Shown one piece after another: positions 11,656-22,586 of a stretch of 64,000 bases of DNA. The DNA comes from Kalmusia sp. IMI 367209. Taxonomy: Eukaryota; Ascomycota; Dothideomycetes; Pleosporales; Didymosphaeriaceae. Below the pieces are notes generated by a model that saw only the letters and a program-made list of their open reading frames with translations, was not told where the DNA came from and searched no databases. Every line of letters begins with the position of its first letter. Within the stretch, counting starts at the first letter, position 1. The stretch covers positions 124,001-188,000 of the forward strand of contig JAPEUQ010000010.1 in assembly GCA_027946365.1 (NCBI GenBank), written 5' to 3'. Both the position numbers and the translations under genes were made by a program.

Positions 11656-12616
11656 GAAGAGTACAGATGCGGGCACAGAGGGACAAGACACATCTCTGGC
11701 GAGACGTGACGCGGGCAGCAGGCACTCCGTCTAGAAAAGAGCGGGAAATGCAGAGCGTCAGATGGAGGTCCAAATTAAGGCCTCTGGCGTCCGCACAGGC
11801 AGTGGGGAACGGCCAGGGTGCTTGCTCACGAGCGACCAGGGCCATTGCACTGCGGGAGTGCGGGCGCCGATACGAATCAGTAGTGCGTCCGCGACCAGGA
11901 CGCTCAAGTCGCAGCGGCGGAAAAGCTGGCACGGCCACATGACGATCTCGGTCTATCTTTATGCGGCAGTTGGGGAGCAGTGTTGGGCCGACGATGCTTG
12001 CGTTCTAGGGTGCGGAGAGCGCAGGCGGCGATGCTCAACGGTGTGTGGAGGAGACGGCCATGGGGGGCATGGGTTTGCATCTAGCGCTGGATGGGATGAC
12101 GGCCGGGCTCGAGATGGCGCTGAACGGGTCCATCACCGCAGGCCTCGGTTAGAGCCCTGGCGCCGCAAGCCTGGCAAGCCTGGCAGACCTGAGCAGCCGC
12201 TGGCAATTTGCACATCGGGGCCTTTTAGATTGCTTGTCTAACCACTCGAGACATGGCGCTCGGAGCTTGCCTTCTAGACGTCTTCGAATCTGGGGTAAGC
12301 AGCGAAGCGGGCGAATACGGCGCCTACGGTGCACCAGCTGTACCGGGTACGCACCACGCGGGCGCTGTGACCTGTCTGAGAAATCGGGGCGCGCGCTCCC
12401 TCCCTGGTACGCTGCCAGATCGCCAGATGGGCGTTGGTGTTGCTCTGACGTGAATTGCTGCAGTCAATGTGTGTGTGCCCAGGAACGCCGTTCCACCTGA
12501 AATGTCAGCCCTGGGGGAGGGATCCTGGCGCCGCTCACCTGACCTGAGCGCCTGCGGGCCGCCCTGGCTGGAGGGCCGCTTCGTCGACGGCTTGCCCCAG
12601 AGACGCCAAAGAGCTA

Positions 12617-12642
12617 GAGAGAGGGAGAGAGAGAGAGAGAGA
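12617..12642. repeat. (GA)n microsatellite
   Basis: An almost uninterrupted GA tract of about 26 bp upstream of the Zn2Cys6 gene. Such tracts can act as promoter elements but nothing here proves it. Confidence 0.75.
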
Positions 12643-12730
12643 AACACATTAGTAGAACATGGCGGGACACATGATCGCGGCCGAGGGCTGAGCTGCGCTG
12701 AAGTCACTGCCGTCCTGCTGAGCTAAGCGC

Positions 12731-12766
12731 GCACACACGTGCACACGCACACACACACACACACAC
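12731..12766. repeat. (CA)n microsatellite
   Basis: About 36 bp of CA repeats, interrupted by a few CG steps, about 90 bp from the GA tract. Seen directly. Confidence 0.75.
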
Positions 12767-12920
12767 GCCAACAGCAGAAGCAGCCGTCGTGGCGGCGGCG
12801 ACTGGCGTCCCGCTTCATTTCGGCAGGGGCGCCCGCTATGCTGTTGTACACGTCGGTTCCATGTTAGAGGGATCTATCTTGAAGATGAAGGGTGTGCGGA
12901 TTGAAAACGGGTGCAGGAGT

Positions 12921-14954
12921 TTAAAACAAGCCCCTGCCCGACGCTAGTTGTACAAAGTCAAATGGAGTATTCTGGCCCACCAGCAGCCTTATCATTTCCA
13001 CCGTCGTCCATGCGGACACATCCGCGCTCCCGTACGCTGTCCAACCCGCTGACGTCGCGATGGCCAGCGGGTCGACCTTGCGAGGCCCGCTGGCGAGATC
13101 GACGAACACTTTGCCTGGCGACTTACCCACGTGCCCGTTGCTGCTGCCGTTCTTCCCATTGACCCGATAGTGCTTCAGCAGAGGCACCACCAGTAGCGAC
13201 TTCTCGGCGGGCAGCGCTGAAATGATCACAAACGGCTGCTCCAACCGCTTCATGTCCTCGACAGACCGCACCGGCTCCACCTCCGTGGAGAGAGAACCCC
13301 TCGCCTTGAAGCCAATGGTGTAGACTGGGCCAATACCCAGGCTCTTCAACGCAAATATGGACGCCGACGCGTCTGCTTCTGAGCTTGCCAGCAGCAACGA
13401 CGCTCGTCCGCTGTATGCCGACGGCACGAAGTCACGAGTAAGTGTCGCTCGTATTCCCTTCCATGTAGCATTGTCGCCGATGAAGACCGACTGACCGCCT
13501 TCTTGTCGAACCAAGACGGTATCTACCTGTCCGATTGCGCGCGCGGCGTTCGACAAGGCCGGCAGGTAAGGTGCAGATGCTGCCACTAAGGGAGGACTAA
13601 TGTACGCCCCTCCAAATTTAGGGCGGCGCAAAATGTATTCGATAGACGCTTTAGGTGCGCGCTCCGCGAACATGAAAGAGTGCGGCAAGCCCAGCTCGTT
13701 GAAACACTTTTCGAAGAACATGGCTTGCGAAGTGGATCTGAAGCTACCGATACCGTAAATGTCTAGCTTAGGCATTTGACCCATGCTGTGAAGAGCCGAG
13801 TTTATCTGGGCAGCGCTTAATTGGCCGGGCGCCGCGATCATGGGCAACAGCGGATGTGTGATCGGGGTAAATATCTTGTTCATGGTCCTGGTCAATTGTC
13901 CTGTGGGCCCCATGTTCAGGCCGGAGAACGGGGGGTGTGGGTACTTGGTTTGGATGGTGGTCCGAAAGTATTCAAGCTCCATGTTCTCTTGCATCGAATT
14001 TACTAAGACGTACATCTTGACAATGTCTCCGTACACCGCTCCTCGCTCAAACAGGGTCTGTGTCTCAGGCGCAGTCCACTTGAAATTTCCAGAAAAATCA
14101 TGGAAGGCGGAGATGATTTTGCTGCAGCCCTTTTTCTCGGATAATTTCCGGCGGATCTCCTCGGGAAGCCATAATTCGACGTCAATGTACTCGCAGCCCC
14201 ACTGTATGGCGCGGGAAAGGTATTTGTAGAACAGGTTGGGGTCATCCATAGGGAAGCGGCCGTTCTCTTTCGTACACCTCGTTGTGTAAATAATCGGCAG
14301 CTCTGTCCGCTGCCGTAGGATCATTACTTGTTCGCCAACGTACTTTAAGCTCGGTATCTTGCTCACGCTCCCGTCCGGCAGGGGCTCTTCTAAGAGGTCC
14401 ACTCTGATCTCTAATGCGTCTGCGCCCACTGACAGAATATCAAGGTTTGGCAGCGCAGCGTGAACATCGGGAAAAGTCGTAGATATCAACGTGGTGCGTG
14501 CCTTCTTCGCCAGGTCTCGATGAGGGCTGATCTGTCCCAATATCAAGGACAAGAAACGCGCCACGTCTCTGCGAAAGAAGGTCGACACGGTGTACAAGTA
14601 TTCATAGTCGCAGCTCTCCGTGATGTTGTCAATGCGCGGGTGTGGCCCGTCGACGCAGTGGGTGTTGATCAGTATCCGCGAGCCATTCCAGCTGCCCGCC
14701 TGCGACATGAGCAAGTCGTTCCGGAGGCCGTAGACGGTTGATCTGGGGCCTGCGCTCACTTCGTCCAGGGACGCCGCCGACTCCCACGCCTGTCCCAGCA
14801 CGTCCGCAAAGACGCCGACGATTTCATCTTCTCCTTCGCCATGCAGCAGCAGCAGGGCCGGCTTCTCAGCGCTGGGTATCTCTTGGACCTCTATTGAGCC
14901 AACGCCTTTGAGCTGCGAGGTGGTTACGCTCTCGGCTTGTATCATGGTCGCCAT
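12921..14954 (-). CDS. Quinate repressor-like protein (dehydroquinase I + inactive shikimate dehydrogenase domains), 677 aa
   Basis: A single-exon relative of the C-terminal half of the pentafunctional AROM protein, as in the fungal quinate pathway repressor QutR/QA-1S, which keeps quinate-catabolic genes off. Residues 1-165 resemble only the tail of a shikimate-kinase domain (RRDVARFL...) and show no Walker A motif. Residues about 165-385 are a type I 3-dehydroquinase with the expected residues: Glu182 (ALEIRVD), Arg226, His285 (AFHDFSG), Lys313 (DIVKMYV) and Arg356. Residues about 390-677 are shikimate-dehydrogenase-like but lack the catalytic Lys (ISPPLVA instead of a TIPLK-type motif), the catalytic Asp (GDNATW) and the Gly-rich NADP loop. 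QutR-type proteins are longer (above 800 residues), so this one is shortened at the N-terminus. I see no quinate catabolic enzymes nearby. A regulatory role is inferred. Confidence 0.8.
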   Translation of the reverse strand: MATMIQAESVTTSQLKGVGSIEVQEIPSAEKPALLLLHGEGEDEIVGVFADVLGQAWESAASLDEVSAGPRSTVYGLRNDLLMSQAGSWNGSRILINTHCVDGPHPRIDNITESCDYEYLYTVSTFFRRDVARFLSLILGQISPHRDLAKKARTTLISTTFPDVHAALPNLDILSVGADALEIRVDLLEEPLPDGSVSKIPSLKYVGEQVMILRQRTELPIIYTTRCTKENGRFPMDDPNLFYKYLSRAIQWGCEYIDVELWLPEEIRRKLSEKKGCSKIISAFHDFSGNFKWTAPETQTLFERGAVYGDIVKMYVLVNSMQENMELEYFRTTIQTKYPHPPFSGLNMGPTGQLTRTMNKIFTPITHPLLPMIAAPGQLSAAQINSALHSMGQMPKLDIYGIGSFRSTSQAMFFEKCFNELGLPHSFMFAERAPKASIEYILRRPKFGGAYISPPLVAASAPYLPALSNAARAIGQVDTVLVRQEGGQSVFIGDNATWKGIRATLTRDFVPSAYSGRASLLLASSEADASASIFALKSLGIGPVYTIGFKARGSLSTEVEPVRSVEDMKRLEQPFVIISALPAEKSLLVVPLLKHYRVNGKNGSSNGHVGKSPGKVFVDLASGPRKVDPLAIATSAGWTAYGSADVSAWTTVEMIRLLVGQNTPFDFVQLASGRGLF

Positions 14955-16821
14955 CCAAGGCGGTGGCTTGGTGTTGGAGTGGTTTGCGCGCGCGCGGTCT
15001 TAGCCGTAGACGTTGAAGCCGTTGATGCGGAGCTGGATCTCGGCGAGGATGCGACGGGAGGAGTTCAGGTGGCAGCAGTCGCGGAGAGTCCCTACCATCT
15101 CCGAATGCGCGCGAGGACCGGGGCTGGTGTGGGTATCCAGTGTCAACTGGGGGGAGACTTGCGCGTCGTCAGGCCGCTGAGGAGGACAGGGTCGACCAGT
15201 GGGCAGGATATAAAACGAAACGCGATCTTGATCGACGTATAGAGGATGGTTGCGATAGCGAGGCAGTACTGGGTTCTGCCATACGGAAAGCTCACAAACT
15301 GCCGCACAATCCCGCGCGGTTCTCTTGTTCAGAGACGTCGTATGGCTGGACTCTGAATATGCCGTCCGGACGGCCGCCAAGGCACGCATCTCGGGCAGTT
15401 GTGCAATGCGGGCGGGACCAAGCTGCCCCAGAAAACTGGGGTGTGCGAATTTATCCGGGGCGCCGCAATCAATTTCGCACCAATGAGGGCGGCGGCGATT
15501 TGCCCACCAAGCGGAGACGGCCATCCGCGCTCGAGCGCAGTGCCATCGCCGTCGCCGCCAGCACGCTCTGGAGCGGGCAGTGAGCCTGCGCGGGGCCTGG
15601 ATTGGTGGACATATGGCGGAGAGGTATCGCGCTGTAGTTTCTGTTACCTGAGACACACGCTGAGGTATCAGAACAAGCGACCTGAGGCATTTGGCCCTCG
15701 GCACGATCCGCACGAACCGCAGCAGGAGCAGCAGTGGTGCCGACGTCGACGGGCTCGCTCAGTGTGGCAGAATGGGAAATAGATCGGGGACCGCCAGGAT
15801 GGCCTCAGGGATGATGGCGATGTCGGGTTCGATTGAGTGTGTTCGCCGTCTGCTAGCAGCGGACGCTGGCAGATTAGAGCCTCACAGCCGAAGCTTCTTT
15901 CGAGCGCCGTGTGTGGTGCCTCAGCCCTATCCCAGGTCTTGGCGGCCGCCTTTGGCAAGAGCCATTGACGCGAGCCACCCTGCGGGGACCGCATTCACCC
16001 CCTCCACCCGCTTTTCTCTACCTCTCTCACCGCACCCGTTGCTCCAGCCACCGCCTGCTGGCGCGTCGACCTCGCTGGCCTCGCTGGCCTCGCTGCAATG
16101 GCGCTGAACGACGCCCTTGGCAGCGTGGTGCAATGCCTAATCGCCATTTAACCGGCAGTACCCACCACGAGGCTGTAGATGAAGTTGATTGTATCTCTTC
16201 TACCCTGACATTTTCCAGGAGAAATTCAACGACGCCGTCCCACCGGCTGCTTTTCGCGGGATACTCGTTCTTGATGGCAGTTCCCACTTTGATCTTTCGC
16301 TTTCATCTCGGCGGGAAGGAGCCACATGGCGACGTCGCTAAGCCTACGCGCGTATCAGCTCTTGGAAAAACTTGCGCTGCAGTCTGCTGTATCCACGAGT
16401 AGCTTACCTTATCGTTATCGGAGTCTGCCTTGCACGCTCGTCGAAGGATGAGGTGGCTTTTCGAGATTCTCCGTCTACTCTGTCTGACACCAAGTGCACG
16501 GCAAGCGTTTCACTACCAGATAATCACGTCATCTCAACAATCTACAACTTCACATTTCCCCGTCTCGCCACGCGATTCCAGCAGATGAGCAATCAAAATC
16601 GCCATAGGTTGCATCTAGACCGGTTCTGTGGCTCGGCACGTCGTCTAGTCGCTCAAAGCTTCGATACTGATCTGATGTCACGTCGCGTTCCCTTACAGGA
16701 GTCTCTTGATACATTGAAAGAAGTGCCGTGTGCCGTTCTTGTCTCCAGTGTCTGTATCAATGTCTATGCAGGTCGAGCTATCATCTATCTTCACTTTATA
16801 TGCAAGTCAACTGCTGCGGAG
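14955..16821. other. 1.87 kb intergenic region, no gene recognised
   Basis: It lies upstream of the quinate-repressor-like gene and downstream of the SDR gene. Open frames up to 237 codons exist (15000-15713, minus) but their composition is Arg/Cys/Trp-rich like non-coding GC-rich DNA, and no motif is seen. A 9-bp tandem repeat occurs at 16070-16096. Confidence 0.45.
16070..16096. repeat. 9-bp tandem repeat, three copies
   Basis: Three consecutive copies of cctcgctgg (the last ends in c) are read directly. No function is assigned. Confidence 0.75.
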
Positions 16822-18051
16822 CTACATGATGTTGGCCTTCCCTCCGGAAGCATCGACTACGCTTCCACTGATCCACTACACATAGTCAGCAACGAGGTCA
16901 CTAGTATCGATTCTCAGCTCACTCTCGCTTTCTCACTGACGAGCATGCCCACCACCCCCGCGATATCTTCAACTTCACCGATACGATTGCCTACAGCCAC
17001 TTCCGCTGCGTCGGATGCGGTGAGCTTGTCTCGAACCTCGGCTGGTATTCTGTGATATGCCTCTGTTTTGGTGAAGCCAACGCTCACCGAGTTGAACGTC
17101 GTGCCTTCCATGCCAGGCCGGTTGCCGAGCTCATCAGCCCATTTTCTACAAGCCATCAGATTATGGAGGCAAAAGCCATCTCATGTCTAGCAAAAGAGAG
17201 TGCATGCGACGAAATCTTCCTCCGAGCCATGCCATACCGGTGTGGAAACAGCAGACCGTGACGGTACTATCTATACTCAACGAGATTACGAGCTTACCTC
17301 ATCAAGCATTCGAGTGCAGCCTTGGTTGCCGCATATATTGCACTACACCATCGCCATCAGCCCAAGCTGCGCCACACCTACCTCAATGTCACCGTTTCGT
17401 TGGAAAACTCACCCTCCAGCAGGTCTTTTCGCCCTCACGCCTTCGCTACTAATCGCAATCACCCTCCCATCTTTCCTAAAAACATTTTCCCTCAGAAATT
17501 GCTCTACCAACATCACCGGAAACCTAATGTTTCCGTCCATCGCCAAGTCCACAACGTTATCTCTAATCTTCCCTTCTCCCATCTTCGCGAGCGTCATAAC
17601 CGCAGCATTGAAGATAACGATGTCGATCTTTTCGTTGAATTGCGTAGTGAGAACATGCAGGATTGGAACGGTGGCGCCAGACGAGCTAGGAAGAGTGATG
17701 TTGGCATTGACACCTACTAACTTAGGAGCTGAGGCGGGGGCCACAGAATACAGCGAGGTGATAGTTTGCGCTAGGGTGTCAAACAGGTGTTTAGATTCCT
17801 CGGATGAATATGTGCCTATGATCGAAGCGCCGCGGGTTGCGAGTTCGATGCAGATGGCGCGACCGATGCCTTTGGTCGCTCCACTGTTGTAAATGTTAGA
17901 CTATGTTCATTAGGTATCGCATAGCACACTGCAGGTTCATCTAGGGTAAATTCAACAGACATACGCACGTTACCAATGCGACTTTGCCTTTCAAGTCTTG
18001 TTCTTGCAGCCTGTGGGGCTGTGTAGGCAAAGGTGGGTCAAGCGTAGACAT
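16822..18051 (-). CDS. Short-chain dehydrogenase/reductase (SDR), 5 exons, 291 aa
   Basis: A NAD(P)-dependent oxidoreductase of the classical SDR family; the substrate is unknown. Exons are 17969-18051, 17413-17883, 17298-17342, 16923-17145 and 16822-16875, summing to 292 codons with stop. Splicing creates the cofactor motif TGATKGIGRA at the exon 1-2 junction. Further family marks are IFNAAV (the NxAx motif), the active-site serine in VIAISSEG and the YxxxK pair in IYAATKAALE, carried on a 45-nt exon. The C-terminal WISGSVVDASGG matches the usual WxSGxxxxxxGG ending. It is moderately AT-rich and sits at the left edge of the accessory-looking segment. The third intron, 152 nt, is the longest in the gene. 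Confidence 0.9.
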
Positions 18052-18779
18052 GATAATTATTCTGTGTGTAGCTTTTTAGTCCTACTGAGAATGTGAACAA
18101 TACCGAGTCAGATGGCTGCATTCATGGAGAGGGTAGATCAAGATCTGAAGTACCGTTCGGGTCGGTGCTTCCGTAGGTCGCAAGATGTCGTGCCCCTCAA
18201 TGTTCATCGTTGGCCCCACATATGCGGACCCCACCAGCATGAGCTTGAGGAGTACTTGCACGATTGATGTCGTGCGAAGCAACAGCGTCCTGTGTCTCAG
18301 AGGGTTTCAGTGCGTGTGTGTTTCTGCTTTTTCTCCCGTGTTAGCTGTGTTGTCGGCCAACGCATCTGTCAGAGCTTCAAATAGTTACCATGGGTAGGAA
18401 TAACATGCACTTGATGGTTCTGGAACAGTCAATTAAATGAGTGAACCCAGCCAAGAAATAGTTTCGATATTGTAGCTAGAATATAAGCAACGTTCGTTGA
18501 GACAAATGATGTGTATCCTGAACACTGTGGTTCGTGGTTTCGGATATATCTCGGTCTAGTTAAGCCACATTTACAGATCTTTGGTTCCCACAGGCTGGGA
18601 AACATTAGTGACGTGTCTCGCTACCCCTCACCTCTCTCGGCCGCTTGCCGAGAAATACACGTCAGCAGGTTAGTATGCCAAAGAGCTTTTCTCGCTTGTA
18701 ATGATTGTGCTTTTTGTATATTAATTTTTTATTTTTCAAAAATTGCTATCTTCGTGTTTTCTTTCACAGAGACTTGCGC
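18052..18779. other. Intergenic region before the tRNA gene
   Basis: It holds the SDR promoter side and the upstream flank of the tRNA gene, including oligo-T/oligo-A runs near 18725-18742. No protein gene is supported; one 70-codon frame (18185-18397) has no recognisable feature. Confidence 0.45.
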
Positions 18780-18861
18780 GCTCCTGTGGCGCAATGGTAG
18801 CGCGTTGGACTTCTATGAGAAGTGCATCCAAAGGCTGTGGGTTCGAGCCCCACCAGGAGTG
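18780..18861 (+). tRNA. tRNA-Arg (anticodon UCU) with a 10-nt intron
   Basis: The acceptor stem pairs GCTCCTG (18780-18786) with CAGGAGT (18854-18860, one G-T pair), followed by discriminator G18861. The D-arm has GCGC/GCGC, the anticodon stem pairs TTGGA (18805-18809) with TCCAA (18827-18831), and the T-arm reads GTGGG TTCGAGC CCCAC. The anticodon TCT is at 18812-18814. A 10-nt intron (18816-18825) follows position 37, the standard eukaryotic nuclear tRNA intron position. A and B boxes are inside the gene. Confidence 0.95.
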
Positions 18862-18879
18862 TTTTATGATTGATTTTTT
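18862..18879 (+). terminator. RNA polymerase III terminator downstream of tRNA-Arg
   Basis: T4 at 18862-18865 directly follows the tRNA, with a back-up T6 at 18874-18879. Runs of four or more T on the coding strand terminate polymerase III. Confidence 0.8.
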
Positions 18880-20237
18880 ATGCCCAAATACATGTACGTT
18901 TGTGTCGGTTCGATTTTTGATCATTTTAGAGTCAAGGGTGATGATATGTATATGTAGCAGGGTGACGAACACTCAAGATAGGTGCTGGGGGCTACGAGAA
19001 ATCGTCACAAAGAATATTATGTATTTGCATTTATCCAACAAGTGCCATTCTTATCTTGATTGATTATTTGTGGCTTCCTCCTCGCTCCAAGATGTACTAC
19101 AATCCATCCCATACTCGCACGAGAATACAGAAAAAGCCATTTACTAGTAACATAGGAGGCACAATTCTCAATATCATGGATTTATCACGATTCGGCACCA
19201 AAAACTTGTTCTACAAGAAAAACATTCGACAAGATAGCCCATAATACAAAAGTCAAGGCGTCCCCAGGTGCTAGTCTCGCTTTTTGCTAAAGCTCACGAC
19301 ACCTTCACACTCCAAACGTGCTACGACGGCGTACGACTACAAAGCAACGCACTCATCCTCGCGCAACTATACTGTTCGTCGTGCAAGGACAGAACAGCCA
19401 TTTCAAGTTTAGTAGCATATTTGAAAGCTTATGGCTCTGTACATTTACCGTAGATAATGCGTTCACTAGCAAGTAGTAAAAAAGGCACTTCTACTTATAT
19501 TTAGGGTGGGATGACAACTAGTATTAACATGCATGACATGGTTGCTCTCTGTAAGGTCATATTCCTTGCAAGCCGTCGTCGCGCATTCCTTACCTTCGAT
19601 TTTATCCCACCGATGTCGAAGTAGATGGCACTCTAGAACGCAGGCTCCTGCGCTAGCGCGAAAGTTGCGGCGCGACAGGTCATTTGAACAACCATGCAAT
19701 AGGTGGATCGAGAAGATCCGCTAGATATTGGTCGGAAATCCGTCGACATGTCATGACGTTTGAGAAGACTACCATGAGGAGATATACCCCGCGCCAAGGG
19801 ACTTTCGGAGTAAGCCGAGGCAGGCATGTTGAAGGTCGAGTCAATCACCCCTGTAATGGACCAGGTCAAGGACTACGGAAAGAAGTTTGTTTTCTTCAAT
19901 AACGCAGCATTTAAGACGAAAGAAAATTTATATTCGAGTAGAGCTAAAGCCCTTCTACGGTACTAATAAATTCCGCAAATAGGATGAGACACCACATTGG
20001 ATGGGTATTGACTAGGTCAGATTGTCGCTAGACTTACTGCACATCTCGCATCTCTCCTAACTCGAAGTCAAGAACAGTGAAGCACGTATTAGGTTCGATC
20101 AATGAACCATGAGCCTTACTATGATCTGCACACAACGAAATCCTCCTCACACCGCCGTGATTTAGGTAGAAAGAATCATATGGCAAGCCGCATAATTCCA
20201 TACAAGCTCCAACAACACAGTTCCCACCAACACTTTC
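18880..20237. other. 1.36 kb AT-rich intergenic region, no gene recognised
   Basis: Only short open frames without motifs are visible on both strands. I searched for transposase, reverse-transcriptase or LTR-like terminal repeats next to the tRNA and saw none. The right end is the 3' side of the leftward sugar transporter. Confidence 0.45.
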
Positions 20238-21919
20238 CTACGCCCGCTCTCCCAGCTCCTCCCTCGCTTCCACTGCCCCATTAATCTTATAACCCTTGAA
20301 CGTACGACTCCCGATTCCTCTCCCAAACATGATGTCTAGCTCCTCAAACGTCCGACCCTTCGTCTCCGGTAAACAAAAGAAACAATACACCGCGCAAAGC
20401 GCACTAAGTCCGGCAAACAAGAATCCCAGCTTGCCCCTCCAATTTCCCTGGTCCTCGTTGAGCGCATACGGGATCGCGACGGAAAAAAATGATAGATACA
20501 ATATGACATGTAACAGTCGCCAACGCGATTGTCATACCACGCAACTTGGCGGAAGATACTTCAGCTAGCAGGATGAAGCAGAATGGTCCGATTGTGATAT
20601 CATATAGTAAGTTGCAGATGAGCATGAGCGAGCATTGCGCCCACACGGGTGCGTGGCTCGACCTAGGTGCGAGATCGATGGCACCGATAAGGAAGAGCAA
20701 CACAGCGAGACCAGCACAGCCCCAGAAGTAGGCAGTTCGGCGACCAATGTAGGAGGCTAACGGCCACGAAAGACACGTTCCCACGAAGCCGATAGCCGTC
20801 AATCCGATGTTCATGGAAAAAGCATTCGATGCATCGAGTCCAGCAAGCTCGAAGAAGTAGACGGAATAATCAATGAAGAGGATGTTACCTGTGAATGCTT
20901 GCATGTCGTAAGCCATGACGCTGATTATGAGGCGGCGTAGGTTAGGGCCACGGAAGCAGTCGAGTATCGTGGGACGCTGTTTCTCGTTGTAAGATGTCTC
21001 GAGGTGCAGGGTCTCCTTGATGTGTGCGAGCTTCAGCGATGGATCGACCTCAGGTGTGGCTAGGCGGCGTAGAGATTTCTCGGCTGCCTCGTATCTGCCT
21101 TTCTTGCATAGCCAATACGGTGGATCCGGGCAAAAGAAGATAATAGAGAGCATGATGGCGGGTAGTGCCCATTGCGTCGCGATGGGTATCTTGTATGAGT
21201 ATTTGTTGTCGATACTATTTGTTCCCTTGAGGATCCCGGATGCGATGAATTGCCCAATAACGAACGCGAGATTGGTCATAGAAGCGGCAAAGCCACGGAG
21301 CGCGAGTGGGACAACCTCGCCGATGTATGCTGAAGCGCAGATAGGGTAGAAAGCAATGATGCATCCATTGATAAGCTGGCCAGCAAATAACTGACCGGGT
21401 GTGTGTGCGAAAAACTGTAGGAAGATGAATGCGACTGACATGCTTGAGCAGCAAGCCATCATGCGACGCGGTCCGAGCTTATCATATGCGTGGCCCGATG
21501 CAAGAGCACCAACGATAGCTCCAAGCTTGTTGGCGTAATTGAAGGCACTGACCCAGTGTGCCTCTACGATGTAGGACCCGTTGAACTTGTACCCATAGTC
21601 TCTTTTAAAAGGATCTAGACCAATGAGACTACCAACGATCCCACCATCCATGCCTTCATGAAATTATCAGTAGCTGCAGTACGCATCAGAGCTTGAAAGA
21701 CCTACCTTTCAATACCGTAGCTAAGTTTATAAAGAGACCCCAGAAGATAGCTGGCCAGTGAAGCTTAGCCGCCTGCCAGAAACCGAGTGCATGCTCGATC
21801 TCGGTGAACTGTAGTGATTTTTCAGCCTCTTCAGCCGTAGCTGACCCGGCTCTCACAGACGGTGTCATTTGCTTCATGAGCTCGTCCTGAATTTTAATGA
21901 CTTCTTTGGGGTCTGCCAT
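20238..21919 (-). CDS. MFS sugar transporter, alpha-glucoside permease-like, with an apparent one-base frameshift
   Basis: A 12-segment major-facilitator sugar:proton symporter of the plasma membrane. Exon 1 (21706-21919) starts at ATG 21917-21919 (MADPKEV); intron 21654-21705; exon 2 runs to 20238. Family signs are DKLGPRR between segments 2 and 3, PDPPYWLCKKGR (the PESPxWL site of maltose/alpha-glucoside permeases), GRRTAYFWG and PETKGRTFEELD. The frame breaks at a T7 run (minus strand; A7 at 20483-20489): upstream it reads ...CHIVSIIF, and the homologous continuation SVAIPYALNEDQ is one base out of phase. Exon lengths sum to 3n+1, so the fault is one extra base. No GT-AG intron fits across it. 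It is therefore either a recent pseudogene or a homopolymer sequence error. It is divergent from the oxygenase gene at 22587. Confidence 0.85.
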
Positions 21920-22586
21920 ATTAGAACTGAGAAGTCGAAAGCACGGAGCAGCAAGCAAGTGTATCAAGCCTCAAATGATGCGAATGAAGCATTGGAGACG
22001 ATCTTCCTGAGATAAATACAACTCGAGAACACCAAGAAACCATGTTATCTCCAGTAGCGAGCTTTCTCGGCAGATAATACCCTTAAGCTATCTCCAAGAG
22101 GTGAACAGTCCAAACACCCGACCCGAGATACACAAGTCAATGGAACGATGATGGGCTCTGCTGATAAACACTACCCCAGAGTCCCTCAACGATCTAAACC
22201 ATGGTCGGTAGATTTAACAGTCAGGATGAGATATGCTAACTTCATGGAGTTTAACATGGGTCTCGTGCATGGAGTCGTGCGTTATCAAGGGTGGGGCACC
22301 TCTAAGCGGATATCCCCGCACGCTACTCTGAGAACTCATAGGATTTATTTGCATTACTATCGAAGTTATAGGTCCGCCAGGAAAACGGAAAAGCGAAACC
22401 AATCCAAGATCTGATAGGAGCTGTTCACATTGCTACTATAAGTATAGTGCCGCAAAGGAAGCGGATAAAGCGCAAAAAAATTCCAGGCTTGATTGAAAGA
22501 GCACAACAAGTATCTCGTCCAGCTATCACAAGCCTAGTGCACCTCCTCTTCGAGTTTTGTGCCATACCATACAACGATTTGTTACC
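21920..22586. promoter_or_regulatory. Shared divergent promoter region of the sugar transporter and the PhyH-type oxygenase
   Basis: A 667 bp AT-rich gap separates two divergent genes, which may therefore share control. On the oxygenase side a CCAAT box is at 22399-22403 and a TATA-like element at 22437-22442. No gene is seen. Confidence 0.55.
22399..22442 (+). promoter_or_regulatory. CCAAT box and TATA-like element upstream of the oxygenase gene
   Basis: CCAAT at 22399-22403 and TATAAG at 22437-22442 lie about 185 and 145 bp before the ATG at 22587, a common fungal promoter arrangement. Identified by eye only. Confidence 0.4.

Larger units (their letters stand above)
11656..12920. other. 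1.27 kb upstream region of the Zn2Cys6 factor with microsatellites
   Basis: This should contain the promoter and leader of the transcription factor and the 3' end of the quinate-repressor-like gene. It is GC-rich and holds a GA microsatellite at 12617-12642 and a CA microsatellite at 12731-12766. Open frames on either strand show no domain-like sequence. Confidence 0.5.

Noticed and set aside
15000..15713. 237-codon minus-strand open frame upstream of the quinate-repressor-like gene
   Set aside because: Arg-rich random-looking translation without domain; does not supply the missing shikimate-kinase P-loop when tested as an upstream exon.
16372..17055. 227-codon plus-strand frame
   Set aside because: Its right part is antisense to well-supported SDR exons and the left part has no recognisable sequence.
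18743..18873. Plus and minus open frames spanning 18.7-18.9 kb
   Set aside because: They cross the tRNA-Arg gene and are chance frames.
20094..20110. ggttc-7nt-gaacc hairpin resembling a tRNA T-arm
   Set aside because: No other tRNA arms nearby.
18862..20237. Possible retroelement or LTR next to the tRNA gene
   Set aside because: No terminal repeats, primer-binding site or reverse-transcriptase/integrase motifs seen.
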